From: Hordeum vulgare subsp. vulgare
Taxonomy: Eukaryota; Streptophyta; Magnoliopsida; Poales; Poaceae
NCBI RefSeq assembly: GCF_904849725.1
Contig: NC_058518.1
Coordinates: 7,150,147 to 7,214,146, forward strand
Direction of reading: 5' to 3'
Length of the DNA: 64,000 bases
Positions 13,401 to 22,855 of the stretch are shown here, piece by piece (position 1 is the stretch's first letter; the number at the start of each line of letters is the position of its first letter). The notes below the pieces were generated by a model that was given only the letters and a program-made list of their open reading frames with translations, had not been told where the DNA came from and did no database searches. The position numbers and the translations under genes are program-made.

Positions 13401-13933
13401 AATCCTGATGGTAACTGAAGTGACACTGTGCCGACGGCGATTGCATCAACCTTGGAACCATTTCCTACGCGCATCGTCACTTCATCTTTCGCCAGCCTTC
13501 GTCTATTCCGCAGTTCTTGTTTTGAGTTGCCAATATGAGCAACAGAACCGGTATCGAATACCCAGGCACTACTACGAGAGCCGGTTAAGTACACATCAAT
13601 AACATGTATATCAAATATACCTGATTTTTCTTTGGCCACCTTCTTATCTACCAAATACTTGGGGCAATTGCGCTTCCAGTGACCCATACCCTTGCAATAG
13701 TAACACTCTGTTTGAGGCTTAGGTCCAGCTTTGGGTTTCTTCGTCGGATTGGCAACAGGCTTGCCGCTCTTCTTCGAATTGTCCTTCTTGCCTTTGCCGT
13801 TTCTCTTGAAACTAGTGGTCTTATTCACCATCAACACTTGATGCTCTTTACGGAGTTCAGACTCTGCGACTTTCAGCATCGCAAACAACTCGCCGGGAGA
13901 CTTGTTCATCCCTTGCATGTTGTAGTTCAACAC
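10478..13933 (-). CDS. Copia gag-C-terminus/pol polyprotein (PR-IN-RT-RNaseH)
   Basis: An open frame of about 1150 codons carries the full copia order. There is a gag zinc knuckle CX2CX4HX4C (residues 77-90), an aspartic protease DTG (127-129), an integrase HHCC (H264, H269, C295, C298) with DDE core D325, D388, E424, a reverse transcriptase with VKTAFLNG (741-748) and YVDD (825-828), then RNase H with DNTGAI-type motifs near the C-terminus. Normally gag and pol are one frame in this family. Here the gag N-terminal half is in a different frame, so the methionine at 13933 is only the first one in the open frame and not a natural start. All catalytic residues I could check are present. Confidence 0.92.
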   Translation of the reverse strand: MLNYNMQGMNKSPGELFAMLKVAESELRKEHQVLMVNKTTSFKRNGKGKKDNSKKSGKPVANPTKKPKAGPKPQTECYYCKGMGHWKRNCPKYLVDKKVAKEKSGIFDIHVIDVYLTGSRSSAWVFDTGSVAHIGNSKQELRNRRRLAKDEVTMRVGNGSKVDAIAVGTVSLQLPSGLVMNLNHCYLVPALSMNIISGSCLLRDGYSFKSENNGCSISMSNIFYGHALNVRGLFILNLDSDTHIHNMETKRVRVNNDSAIFLWHCRLGHIGVKRMKKLHADGLLESLDFDSLDTCEPCLMGKMTKTPFSGTMERASDLLEIIHTDVCGPMSVEARDGYRYFLTFTDDLSRYGYVYLMKHKSETFEKFKQFQSEVENHRNKKIKFLRSDRGGEYLSFEFAAHLRQCGIVSQLTPPGTPQRNGVSERRNHTLLEMVRSMMSLTDLPLSFWGYALETAAFTLNRAPSKSVETTPYELWYGKRPKLSFLKVWGCDAYVKKLQPEKLEPKAEKCVFIGYPKQRVGYTFYLKSEGKVFVAKNGAFLEKEFLSRELSGRKIELDEVVEPLIPLDGGAGQGETSVVATSVEDEVNDNDHETPVQVSVEPRRSTRPRAAPEWYGNPVLSVMLLDNDEPANYEEAMVGPDSNKWLEAMKSEIGSMYENKVWTLEVLPEGRKAIQNKWIFKRKTNADGNVTVYKARLVAKGFSQVQGVDYDETFSPVAMLKSVRIMLAIAAFFDYEIWQMDVKTAFLNGFLKEELYMMQPEGFVDPKNANTVCKLQRSIYGLVQASRSWNKRFDEVIKAFGFIQVVGESCIYKKVSGSSVAFLILYVDDILLIGYNVEFLESIKDYLNKSFSMKDLGEAAYILGIKIYRDRSKRLIGLSQSTYLDKVLKRFKMEQSKKGFLPVLQGTRLSKTQCPATDEDREHMRSVPYASAIGSIMYALLCTRPDVSLAISMAGRFQSNPGVDHWTAVKNILKYLKGTKEMFLVYGGDEELAVKGYVDASFDTDPDDSKSQTGYVFILNGGAVSWCSSKQSVVADSTCEAEYMAASEAAKEGVWMKQFMMDLGVVPSALNPITLFCDNTGAIALAKEPRFHKKTRHIKRRFNLIRDYVEGEDVNIYKVHTDLNVADPLTKPLPWQKHDQHQNCMGVRFITM

Positions 13934-14454
13934 AAAGCCTTTATAGCTTGGCGGCAGTGATGGATTCTGTCAGTGATAGCTTCTTGCGGGAGTTCAATCC
14001 CCAGCTCAGCTAGACGGTTTGAGTACCCAGACATTTTGAGCACATGTTCACTGACAGACAAGTTTTCCTCCATCTTGCAAGCATAGAATTTATCGGAGGT
14101 CTCATACCTCTCGATCCGGGCGTTCTTCTGAAAGATAAACTTCAACTCCTGGAACATCTCAAATGCTCCATGACGCTCAAAGCGACGTTGAAGTCCCGGT
14201 TCTAAGCCATACAAGACTGCACATTGAACTATTGAGTAGTCCTCCTTACGTGCTAACCAAGCGTTCTTAACATCCTGATCAGCCGTAGCGGGTGGTTCAT
14301 CTCCTAGCGCAGCATTAAGGACATAATCCTTCTTCCCAACTTGTAAGATTAGCTTAAGATTACGAGCCCAGTCTACAAAGTTGCTTCCATCATCTTTCAA
14401 CTTAGCTTTCTCTAGGAACGTATTAAAATTCAGGATGACTGTCGCGTGAGCCAT
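13927..14454 (-). pseudogene. Copia gag N-terminal part, frameshifted
   Basis: The frame opens with MAHATVILNFNTFLEKAKL, the usual start of BARE/Angela gag, and contains the conserved capsid region (W29, about residues 25-150). It leaves the family pattern after residue ELPQEAITDRI, near 13961-13966 on the plus strand, where about four bases are missing relative to the family. It then stops after some ten unrelated residues. The rest of gag (zinc knuckle) continues in the neighbouring long frame. This is an inactivating lesion in an otherwise well-preserved element. Confidence 0.85.
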
Positions 14455-15669
14455 GATCTACAACACAAATATATTCAAAGTGGACTTAGACTATGTTCAA
14501 GATAATTACAGTTTAACTTAATCAAATTATTTGCTAAACTCCCACTCAAAAAATACATCTCTCCAGTCATTTGAGTGGTTCATGATCCACTTACACTAGC
14601 TCAAGTCCGATCATCACGTGAGTTGAGTATAGTTTCAGTGGTAAGCATCCCTATGCTAATCATATCATCCATATGATTCATGATCGACCTTTCGGTCTCA
14701 TGTGTTCCGAGGCCATGTCTGCACATGCTAGGCTCGTCAAGCTTAACCCGAGTGTTCCGCGTGCGCAACTGTTTTGCACCCGTTGTATGTGAACGTTGAG
14801 TCTATCACACCCGATCATCACGTGGTGTCTCGAAACGACGAACTGTAGCAACGGTGCACAGTCGGGGAGAACACAATTTCGTCTTGAAATTTTAGTGAGA
14901 GATCACCTCATAATGCTACCGTCGTTCTTAGCAAAATAAGGTGCATAAAAGGATTATACATGCAATTCATAAGTGACATGATATGGCCATCATCACGTGC
15001 TTCTTGATCTCCATCACCAAAGTACCGGCACGATCTTCTTGTCACCGGCGCCACACCATGATCTCCATCAACGTGTTGCCATCGGGGTTGTCGTGCTACT
15101 CATGCTATTACTACTAAAGCTACATCCTAGCAAAATAGTAAACGCATCTGCAAGCACAAATGTTAGTATAAAGACAACCCTATGGCTCCTGCCGGTTGCC
15201 GTACCATCGACGTGCAAGTCGATATTTTCTATTACAACATGATCATCTCATACATCCAATATATCACATCACATCGTTGGCCATATCACATCACAAGCAT
15301 ACCCTGCAAAAACAAGCATATCACATCACAAGCATACCCTGCAAAAACAAGCATATCACATCACAAGCATCGTTGGCCATGAGTTGCTATTTAACCTCAT
15401 CCAAGGACCTCCTCGGTCAAATCCGATTCAACTAAAGTTGGAGAAACCGACACTTGCCAGTCATCTTTGAGCAACGGGGTTACTCGTAACGATGAAACTA
15501 GTCTCTCGTAAGCGTACGAGTAATGTCGGTCCAAGCCGCTTCAATCCAACAATACCGCGGAATCAAGAAAAGACTAAGGAGGGCAGCAAAACGCACATCA
15601 CCGCCCACAAAAACTTTTGTGTTCTACTCGAGAAGACATCTACGCATGAACCTAGCTCATGAATGCCAC
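14455..15669 (-). other. Angela leader, with degenerate primer-binding site
   Basis: This is the untranslated leader between the 5' LTR and gag. Next to the LTR, at 15651-15669 (minus strand), GTGGCATTCATGAGC resembles the initiator-methionine tRNA primer site TGGTATCAGAGC but has one change and two extra bases. A short tandem repeat, ATCACATCACAAGCATACCC with CTGCAAAAACAAGCAT (about 15283-15370), lies inside. The tandem duplication breakpoint is at 14630/14631. No gene is seen. Confidence 0.7.
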
Positions 15670-17384
15670 TGTTGGGGAACGTCGCATGGGAAACAAAAAT
15701 TTTCCTACGCGCACGAAGACCTATCATGGTGATGTCCATCTACGAGAGGGGATGAGTGATCTACGTACCCTTGAAGACCGTACAGCAGAAGCGTTAGAGA
15801 ACGCGGTTGATGTAGTGGAACGTCCTCACGTCCCTCGATCCGCCCCGCGAACAATCCCGCGATCAGTCCCACGATCTAGTACCGAACGGACGGCACCTCC
15901 GTGTTCAGCACACGTACAGCTCGACGATGATCTCAGCCTTCTTGATCCAGCAAGAGAGACGGAGAGGTAGAAGAGTTCTCCGGCAGCGTGACGGCGCTCC
16001 GAAGGTTGGTGATGACCTTGTCTCAGCAGGGCTCCGCCCGAGCTCCGCAGAAACGCGATCTAGAGGAAAAACCGTGGAGGTATGTGGTCGGGCTGCCGTG
16101 GAAAAGTCCTCTCAAATCAGCCCCAATACCTCCGTATATATAGGTGGGAGGGAGGGGACCTTGCCTTGTTTTTTTTTCTTTCTCTTTTGATTTTCCTTTG
16201 TATGGCGCATAGGGCCCTTTTGGGCTGTCCCACCAGCCCACTAAGGGCTGGTGCGCCACCCTTATGGCCTATGGGCTTCCACGGGGTGGGTTGCCCCCCC
16301 CCCCCCCCCGGTGAACTCCCGGAACCCATTCGTCATTCCCGGTACATTCCCGGTAACTCCGAAAACCTTCCGGTAATCAAATGAGGTCATCCTATATATC
16401 AATCTTCATTTCCGGATCATTTCGGAAACCCTCGTGACGTCCGTGATCTCATCCGGGACTCCGAACAACATTCGGTAACCAACCATATAACTCAAATACG
16501 CATAAAACAACGTCGAACCTTAAGTGTGCAGACCCTGCGGGTTCGAGAACTATGTAGACATGACCCGAGAGACTCTTCGGTCAATATCCAATAGCGGGAC
16601 CTGGATGCCCATATTGGATCCTACATATTCTACGAAGATCTTATCGTTTGAACCTCAGTGCCAAGGATTCATATAATCCCGTATGTCATTCCCTTTGTCC
16701 TTCGGTATGTTACTTGCCCGAGATTCGATCGTCAGTATCCGTATACCTATTTTAATCTCATTTACCGGCAAGTCTCTTTACTCGTTCCGTAATACAAGAT
16801 CCCGCAACTTACACTAAGTCACATTGCTTGCAAGGCTTGTGTGTGATGTTGTATTACCGAGTGGGCCCCGAGATACCTCTCCGTCACACGGAGTGACAAA
16901 TCCCAGTCTTGATCCATAATAACTCAACTAACACCTTCGGAGACACCTGTAGAGCATCTTTATAGTCACCCAGTTACGTCGCGACGTTTGATACACACAA
17001 AGCATTCCTCCGGTGTCAGTGAGTTATATGTTCTCATGGTCATAGGAATAAATACTTGACACGCAGAAAACAGTAGCAACAAAATGACACGATCAACATG
17101 CTACGTCTATTAGTTTGGGTCTAGTCCATCACGTGATTCTCCTAATGACGTGATCCAGTTATCAAGCAACAACACCTTGTTCATAATCAGAAGACACTGA
17201 CTATCTTTGATCAACTGGCTAGCCAACTAGAGGCTTGCTAGGGACGGTGTTTTGTCTATGTATCCACACATGCAAATGAATCTTCATTCAATACAATTAT
17301 AGCATGGATAATAAACGATTATCTTGATACAGGAATTATAATAATAACTATATTTATTATTGCCTCTAGGGCATAATTCCAACA
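15670..17384 (-). repeat. 5' LTR of Angela-like element
   Basis: 1715 bp. On the minus strand it starts TGTTGGAATTATGCCCTAG and ends CCCCAACA. It contains a run of 16 C at about 16294-16309. It is the LTR that would drive transcription leftward through gag-pol, away from the beta-galactosidase gene. It is included in the tandem duplication (copy at 39125-40840). Confidence 0.9.
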
Positions 17385-18870
17385 GAGGTTGGGTAAGAAC
17401 TCCAGCAGCATGACGGCGTGGTGTCGATGGAGAGACGAGGTCTCCCAGCAGGGCTTCGCCAAGCACTGGCACAGAGGAGGAGGAAGAAGGGCAGGGCTGC
17501 ACCGAGGGAGAGGCAAAAGTCTAATCTCCAATGGCCAAAAGTGCCCACTATATATAGGGGGCGGGGAGAGGGGGTGCCACCCCTAGGGTTCCCACCCTAG
17601 GTGGTGCGGCAGCCCCCCAGATGGGAGGTGCGGCGGCCAGAGGGGGAGGAGGGGGTGGCGCACCACCTGATGGGCCTTAGGCCCACCTGGCTTAGGGTTT
17701 GCCCCCCCTTTTCTCTCCCCTGCGCATTGGGCTGAGTGGGGAGGCACACCAGCCCACCTAGGGGCTGGTTCCCACCCCCACTTGGCCCATCTTACCTCCC
17801 GGGATTGTTGCCCCCCTTCGGTGGTCCCGGTGGTCCCGGTACGTTACCGGTGATGCCCGAAACACTTCCGGTATCCGAAACCATCCGTCCTATATATCAA
17901 TCTTTACCTCCGGACCATTCTGGAGCTCCTCATGACGTCCGGGATCTCATCCGGGACTCCGAACAACTTTCGGTAACCTCGTATAACAATTCCCTATAAC
18001 CCTAGCGTCATCGAACCTTAAGTGTGTAGACCCTACGGGTTCGGGAGATAGGCGGACATGACCGAGACACCTCTCTGGCCAATAACCATCAGCGGGGTCT
18101 GGATACCCATGGTGGCTCCCACTTGATCCACGATGATCTCATCGGATGAACCACGATGTCAAGGATTCAATCAATCCCGTATACAATTCCCTTTGTCTGT
18201 CGGTATAGAACTTGCCCAAGATTCGATCGTCGGTATACCAATACCTTGTTCAATCTCGTTACCCGTAAGTCTCTTTACTTGTTCCGTAGCACGTCATCGT
18301 GTGACTAACTCCTTAGTCACATTGAGCTCATGATGATGTTCTACCGAGTGGGCCCAGAGATACCTCTCCGTCACACGGAGTGACAAATCCCGATCTCGAT
18401 TCTTACCAACCCAACACACACTTTCGGAGGTACCCGTAGTGCACCTTTATAGTCACCCAGTTACGTTGTGACGTTTGATACACCCAAAGCACTCCTACGA
18501 TATCCGGGAGTTGCACAATCTCACGGTCGAAGGAAAAGATACTTGACATTAGAAAAGCTTTAGCATACGAACAATACGATCTAGTGCTATGCTTAGGATT
18601 GGGTCTTGTCCATCACATCATTCTCCAATGATGTGATCCCGTTATCAATGACATCTAATGCCCATGATCAGGAAACCATGATCATCTATTGACTAACGAG
18701 CTAGCCAACTAGAGGCTTGCTAGGGACACATTGTGATCTATTTATTCACACATGTATTACTGTTTCCTGTTAATACAATTGTAGCATGAACAATAGACAA
18801 TTATCATGAACAAGGAAATATGATAATAACCATTTTATTATTGCCTCTAGGGCATATTTCCAACAGCCTT

Positions 18871-19076
18871 TTGGTCCCGGTTGGTGTCATCAACCGGGAC
18901 TAAAGGCCCCCCTGCCTGGCTTGGCCCCAGCGGCCACGTGGAGGCCCATCTGTCCCGGTTCGTGTAAGAACCGGGACTAAAGGCAAAGGGCATTAGTAAC
19001 GACCTTTTTGTCCCGGTTCCGAAACCGGTACAAAAGGTCCTTATGAATCGGGACAAAGGCCCTTTTTCTACTAGTG
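18871..19076. repeat. CACTA right terminus, copy 1
   Basis: Three palindromic subterminal repeats (18872-18904, about 18951-18981, about 19009-19036) are followed by the terminal inverted repeat ending CTACTAGTG at 19076. It joins the CACTA sequence left of 8462 once the solo LTR is removed. Confidence 0.8.
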
Positions 19077-21544
19077 TATATATTCCGGCAACGTGCCCGG
19101 CTCACCACTCGTGTTGGGTGACTACGGGCGAACAAAGGCGGCCAAGTATTCCTACATTTTAGATGGAGAGTCAACCCTTAGTAAATGTCTATATTGTCAC
19201 GCCAATTTATTTTCGACAAAGGGTGGATTTTATTCACTCAAAACTGACATTATTCGACAAAGGAGAGTGGTGCAGCACGGAGCAGTTACACATGACCCCA
19301 CATCTGCGGTGCAAGGTACTAAACTGTTGCTATATGTCATTGGACCATATACAATATCATTCTTATGCATGTGATAATGCAGGGCTCTTGTGTCATTCAT
19401 CAGTACGTAACACGATGTAACAACCTCATATTCTTCTCACACAGAGTTGACATGTAATTTTTTTGAGAGTTGAGTCAACATGCTGCCTGCCGGCGACATA
19501 TAAGACTCGGGGGTGGGGTGGGGAGGGGGGAGCTTAACCGGCGACATGCCGCTTCACTTAATATAGTAAGTTGAGTCAAGTGCAAGTGCAAGTGCACCAC
19601 AAGATTCTATGTTGCCGAGCCGTGTGGTGGTCGGTAGACTGTTCCACTGTATATTCCGGCAACGTGCCTGGCTCACCACTGTCGCTGGGTGGCTACCTGG
19701 GGTGAACAAAGGGGGCTGAGTATTCCTTCATTTTAGATGGTATAGGAGAGTTATATAACCCTTAGTAAATGTCTATATTGTCACGTCGATTTCTTTTCAA
19801 CAAAGGGATTTGGGTGGTCAATTCTGAAATTTGGAATTGTCGTCTCTTTTCTGAAACTCTGAACTTTGCCACTTGATTGTGCCCAGTTAAAATGGACGAG
19901 CAGGCCGGCTAGGTGGAGTACTCTGAGACATGTGTATACTGGCAAAAATTTGATTTATTTTGTCTGATCTCTTTACTTCCCTGCCTACCACAACGCCTAT
20001 AGCTACAGGCTGATGTGAAGAAGCATCTAAATAAGATGTACTTCGACGCGTCAAGTCAGACTTATAATGGCCGGCTGCATTGCTGCAGGCCACGTCCTCA
20101 TCTCGCCGACTCCGAGTATATTTCAACTCGAAGTCGTTCCACGCGATAGTGACGCCACGCCGTCTCTTCCGATATCGCCGACGACTGATTCTTCTATGAT
20201 ATCTTCACCTCTGGATCAACAAAAACTGCCTCATAACCTAGCTCATAATACCACTTGTTAGAATAATCCGAGGCAATCCGTCGAAGAAAGTGATGACATA
20301 AGAAACATCCCACTCTCTGATATCAACAAGGTCTCACTAGGTGATTTGCCCGTCCTCAAGATGAATAGCAACAATTTTGCCATGTGCATGAAGTTTTGCA
20401 GCGAGCACCATCAAGTTTTAGTTTTGTTAGAAACAAGGATAATTTTTTTGCAGAAACTACCCTCAAGTTTTAGTTTTGCTACAAACAAGGACAAAATTTT
20501 AACAAGTCGGACAGAACTTTTCTCGAAATTTTGGCAGCATATTCTTCTGACACAGAGTTGGCAACAATACTGGCGATCGAGTTACACCCTCATATTCTTC
20601 TGACACAGAGTTGGCAACAATACTGGCGATCGAGTTACAACTAGGATGTAGGTTAACCGGCGACATGCCGCTCTCAACGTGCAAGTGCAGCAGCCCTATA
20701 ACGTGCGTCCACATGGATCTCTGCAGTTGGCCGGTGGAAATCGATGGTGATTCCTATGTATTTCTGGCAATGTGCAGGCTCACTGCTGGCGCTGGGTGGC
20801 TACTAGGGGCGTACAAAGGCGGCTAAGTTTTCCTTCATTTTAAATGGTATTCTTGATTTGCGACAATCCTAAGGGCCTATTTAGCGGGAAAAATCTACCA
20901 AATACTTTACCTTGATTTTGGTGATACATTGGGTTTTTGAAGGCGGACCGAGAGGGAGCTCGAAGCACGCCTCCTGCAGGTGTAGATGGTCACGGTGGAA
21001 CACATGCTTTGTGATTGATGAGATATTTTAGGAATTTTACGATGGAAGCCACCCGCAATTGCCCAACAATTTTGTGTGAATATTTACGAAAGACTATGGC
21101 TTTGACATTTAAAACATTTGGACATGTCCGAAATGTCTTTGACATTGATTGAAATATGAAAACAATAGAAATTTATGTGAGTATTTATAAATTATGTTTG
21201 TGAGCATCGTGAGTGTACCTTTTCAAAGCTACATTTTTGTTTTGTGCGTGTACCATACAGTATTGTACAGGTCGACCAGGATAGAAAACCATGCGTGTTA
21301 GGATCTTGTTGCATGCAGCGTCACCATACAATATGAAGGCTCATGCGAGGGATGGTTCCAACTAGACAAAGATAATCCGGTCTTGATAGAGGGGCAAGGC
21401 TGTCCCGTCGATAGTTTCCTTGAAAAACCCTGCGATCGCTATGCACGTAGGAAGGGGGTTTGACGAAAAAGCGACGAATAAGTGAACGTCACCAATTTTT
21501 TAGATAAGAAAAAGGAGAGGAAGGATGTTTACCGTTTGCTACTC
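19077..21544. repeat. Locus-specific degenerate repeat cluster
   Basis: A unit containing TATATTCCGGCAACGTGCC, GGCTCACCACT, a TGGGTGGCTAC core and TTTAGATGG occurs at 19077-19232, again at 19650-19806, and more weakly at about 20739-20840. A second unit (CCCACATCTGCGGTGCAAGG, then ATACAATATCATTCTTATGC) at 19296-19440 recurs at 36808-37040 and 37313-37390. A 53-bp perfect tandem repeat lies at 20538-20637. No convincing protein-coding sequence is visible. Confidence 0.65.
19989..20541 (+). repeat. 550-bp direct repeat, left member
   Basis: Nearly identical to 22303-22855 (offset 2314), with about four differences seen. It contains short open frames that match nothing known. The right member replaces the middle of the NAM-associated pseudogene region. 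Confidence 0.85.
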
Positions 21545-22302
21545 TTAGAGCAGCTCTAGCAGACCCTTATATTACGGACCTATATCGCGCGTTTACGACT
21601 GGCGAGGGTTGCGGCAAAACATAACCCGCATCGTGGAACTGTAAAACAGAATATTCACGAATATTCTGTTCTATAGTTCCATGGGCGGGTTTTGTTCTGC
21701 CATGGCCCTTGCCAACCCGCAAATCTCAAGAATTCAAACTTACAATTTGGCATCAATTCCATTGATTTGTAGCAAATTTGAACAACCAAACACAATTTTC
21801 GCTCAAATTAAACCATTGTTTTTTTTATCAAGACACTAAAAAACATCATGCAAAAGCAACCACCATCTTCACCACCGTCTTGGTTCTCGTTTCTCTCCAT
21901 AACCGCAAAAGAACCTCACGCAAAAGCCATTATCATCTCCGTGACCATCATCGTCAACATCATCACTCTCCATTTCCGCCACCCATTCCCCCACCGGCGC
22001 TGAAGTCATCACACCTTGCAGCCATCTTTCTTCTCTTCAAGATTTCTTTTCTTGCCATATCATGTCATTCTTTGGTGATGTCGTCCATTTTATTGTGATT
22101 CATTATCATGATCTTGTTCTCCTCTACAAGAAGCTTGGACAAAGCCTTGTTCTCCTCGGTAAGGGCTTTCCTCTCCTCAATGGCGGCCTTGCACAACCCC
22201 TCTTCCTTGAGTAAGGGCCACTTTCTTGCTTCTCCTGCGCTTTCTTCTCGGCCAACACCTGCTTCATCTCCTCATTTGATTGCACCATGATATCTATCTT
22301 AT
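21545..22302 (-). mobile_element. Harbinger-type element fragment with NAM-associated gene piece
   Basis: TTA at 21545-21547 is followed by GAGCAGCTCTAGCAGACCC, matching the terminal repeat of the complete Harbinger-type element at 26112. The body on the minus strand (about 21955-22299) encodes the C-terminal part of a NAM-associated (Myb/SANT-type ORF1) protein, here truncated. At about 22302 it is cut by the right member of a 550-bp direct repeat. A long near-perfect hairpin lies at 21634-21681. The matching full pseudogene is at 62318-63240. Confidence 0.6.
21955..22299 (-). pseudogene. NAM-associated domain protein, C-terminal fragment (copy 1)
   Basis: On the minus strand the fragment corresponds to the C-terminal third of the pseudogene at 62318-63240 (the MVQSNEEMK-like coiled segment onward, then an AEENK...DDFSAGGG tail in a shifted frame). 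Everything upstream is missing because the 550-bp repeat replaces it. It is non-functional. Copy 2 is at 45411-45755 and differs by C to T at 45694. Confidence 0.6.
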
Positions 22303-22855
22303 CACAACGCCTATAGCTACAGGCTGATGTGAAGAAGCATCTAAATAAGATGTACTTCGACGCGTCAAGTCAGACTTATAATGGCCGGCTGCATTGCTGC
22401 AGGCCACGTCCTCATCTCGCCGACTCCGAGTATATTTCAACTCGGCGTCGTTCCACGCGATAGTGACGCCACGCCGTCTCTTCCGATATCGCCGACGACT
22501 GATTCTTCTATGATATCTTCACCTCTGGATCAACAAAAACTGCCTCATAACCTAGCTCATAATACCACTTGTTAGAATAATCCGAGGCAATCCGTCGAAG
22601 AAAGTGATGACATAAGAAACATCCCACTGTCTGATATCAACAAGGTCTCACTAGGTGATTTGCCCGTCCTCAAGATGAATCGCAACAATTTTGCCATGTG
22701 CATGAAGTTTTGCAGCGAGCACCATCAAGTTTTAGTTTTGTTAGAAACAAGGATAATTTTTTTGCAGAAACTACCCTCAAGTTTTAGTTTTGCTACAAAC
22801 AAGGACAAAATTTTAACAAGTCGGACAGAACTTTTCTCGAAATTTTGGCAGCATA
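22303..22855 (+). repeat. 550-bp direct repeat, right member
   Basis: See 19989-20541. Followed by about 380 bp of sequence (22856-23233) with no recognised content before homology to the window's right end begins at 23234. Confidence 0.85.

Larger units (their letters stand above)
8717..17389 (-). mobile_element. Full-length Angela/BARE-like copia retrotransposon
   Basis: The element spans 8722-17384 (8663 bp) on the minus strand, with target duplications GAGGT at 8717-8721 and 17385-17389. It has two LTRs of about 1.7 kb, a primer-binding-like site, a leader of about 1.2 kb, a gag frame and one long open pol frame. A by-eye count of LTR differences is about 40 in 1.7 kb (around 2.3%). With the grass rate of 1.3e-8 per site per year this is roughly 0.9 million years. 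A gag frameshift makes it defective. The breakpoint of the 23.45-kb tandem duplication lies in its leader at 14630/14631. Confidence 0.92.
8457..18870 (-). mobile_element. Copia solo LTR (Angela/WIS type), split by Angela
   Basis: The LTR occupies 8462-8721 and 17390-18865 (about 1.74 kb without the insertion). On the minus strand it begins TGTTGGAAATATGCCC and ends with CAACA. Direct repeats GCCTT at 8457-8461 and 18866-18870 are its target-site duplication. No internal domain is present between a second LTR, so it is a solo LTR produced by LTR-LTR recombination. It interrupts the CACTA subterminal repeat exactly: joining the flanks restores GGATGCCTTTTGGTCCCGG. Confidence 0.88.
4337..19076. 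mobile_element. CACTA transposon remnant carrying nested insertions
   Basis: The element survives as 4337-8461 plus 18866-19076, with a solo LTR and an Angela element between. Its right terminus, CCCTTTTTCTACTAGTG ending at 19076, is the reverse complement of the CACTAGTAGAAA terminus of Triticeae CACTA elements. Subterminal palindromes of the GGTCCCGGTT...AACCGGGACT type occur at 5548-5778 and 18872-19036. The flanking TAT at 19077-19079 is a candidate 3-bp target duplication. The left terminus is not visible; the Sukkula-like LTR abuts the element at 4336, so the left end is probably further left, outside the window. No transposase is recognisable. The internal cargo is a B3-like pseudogene. 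Confidence 0.75.

Noticed and set aside
15283..15370. Short direct repeats resembling a CRISPR-like array
   Set aside because: A two-to-three-unit tandem repeat in an Angela leader of a plant genome; no regular spacers and no cas genes.
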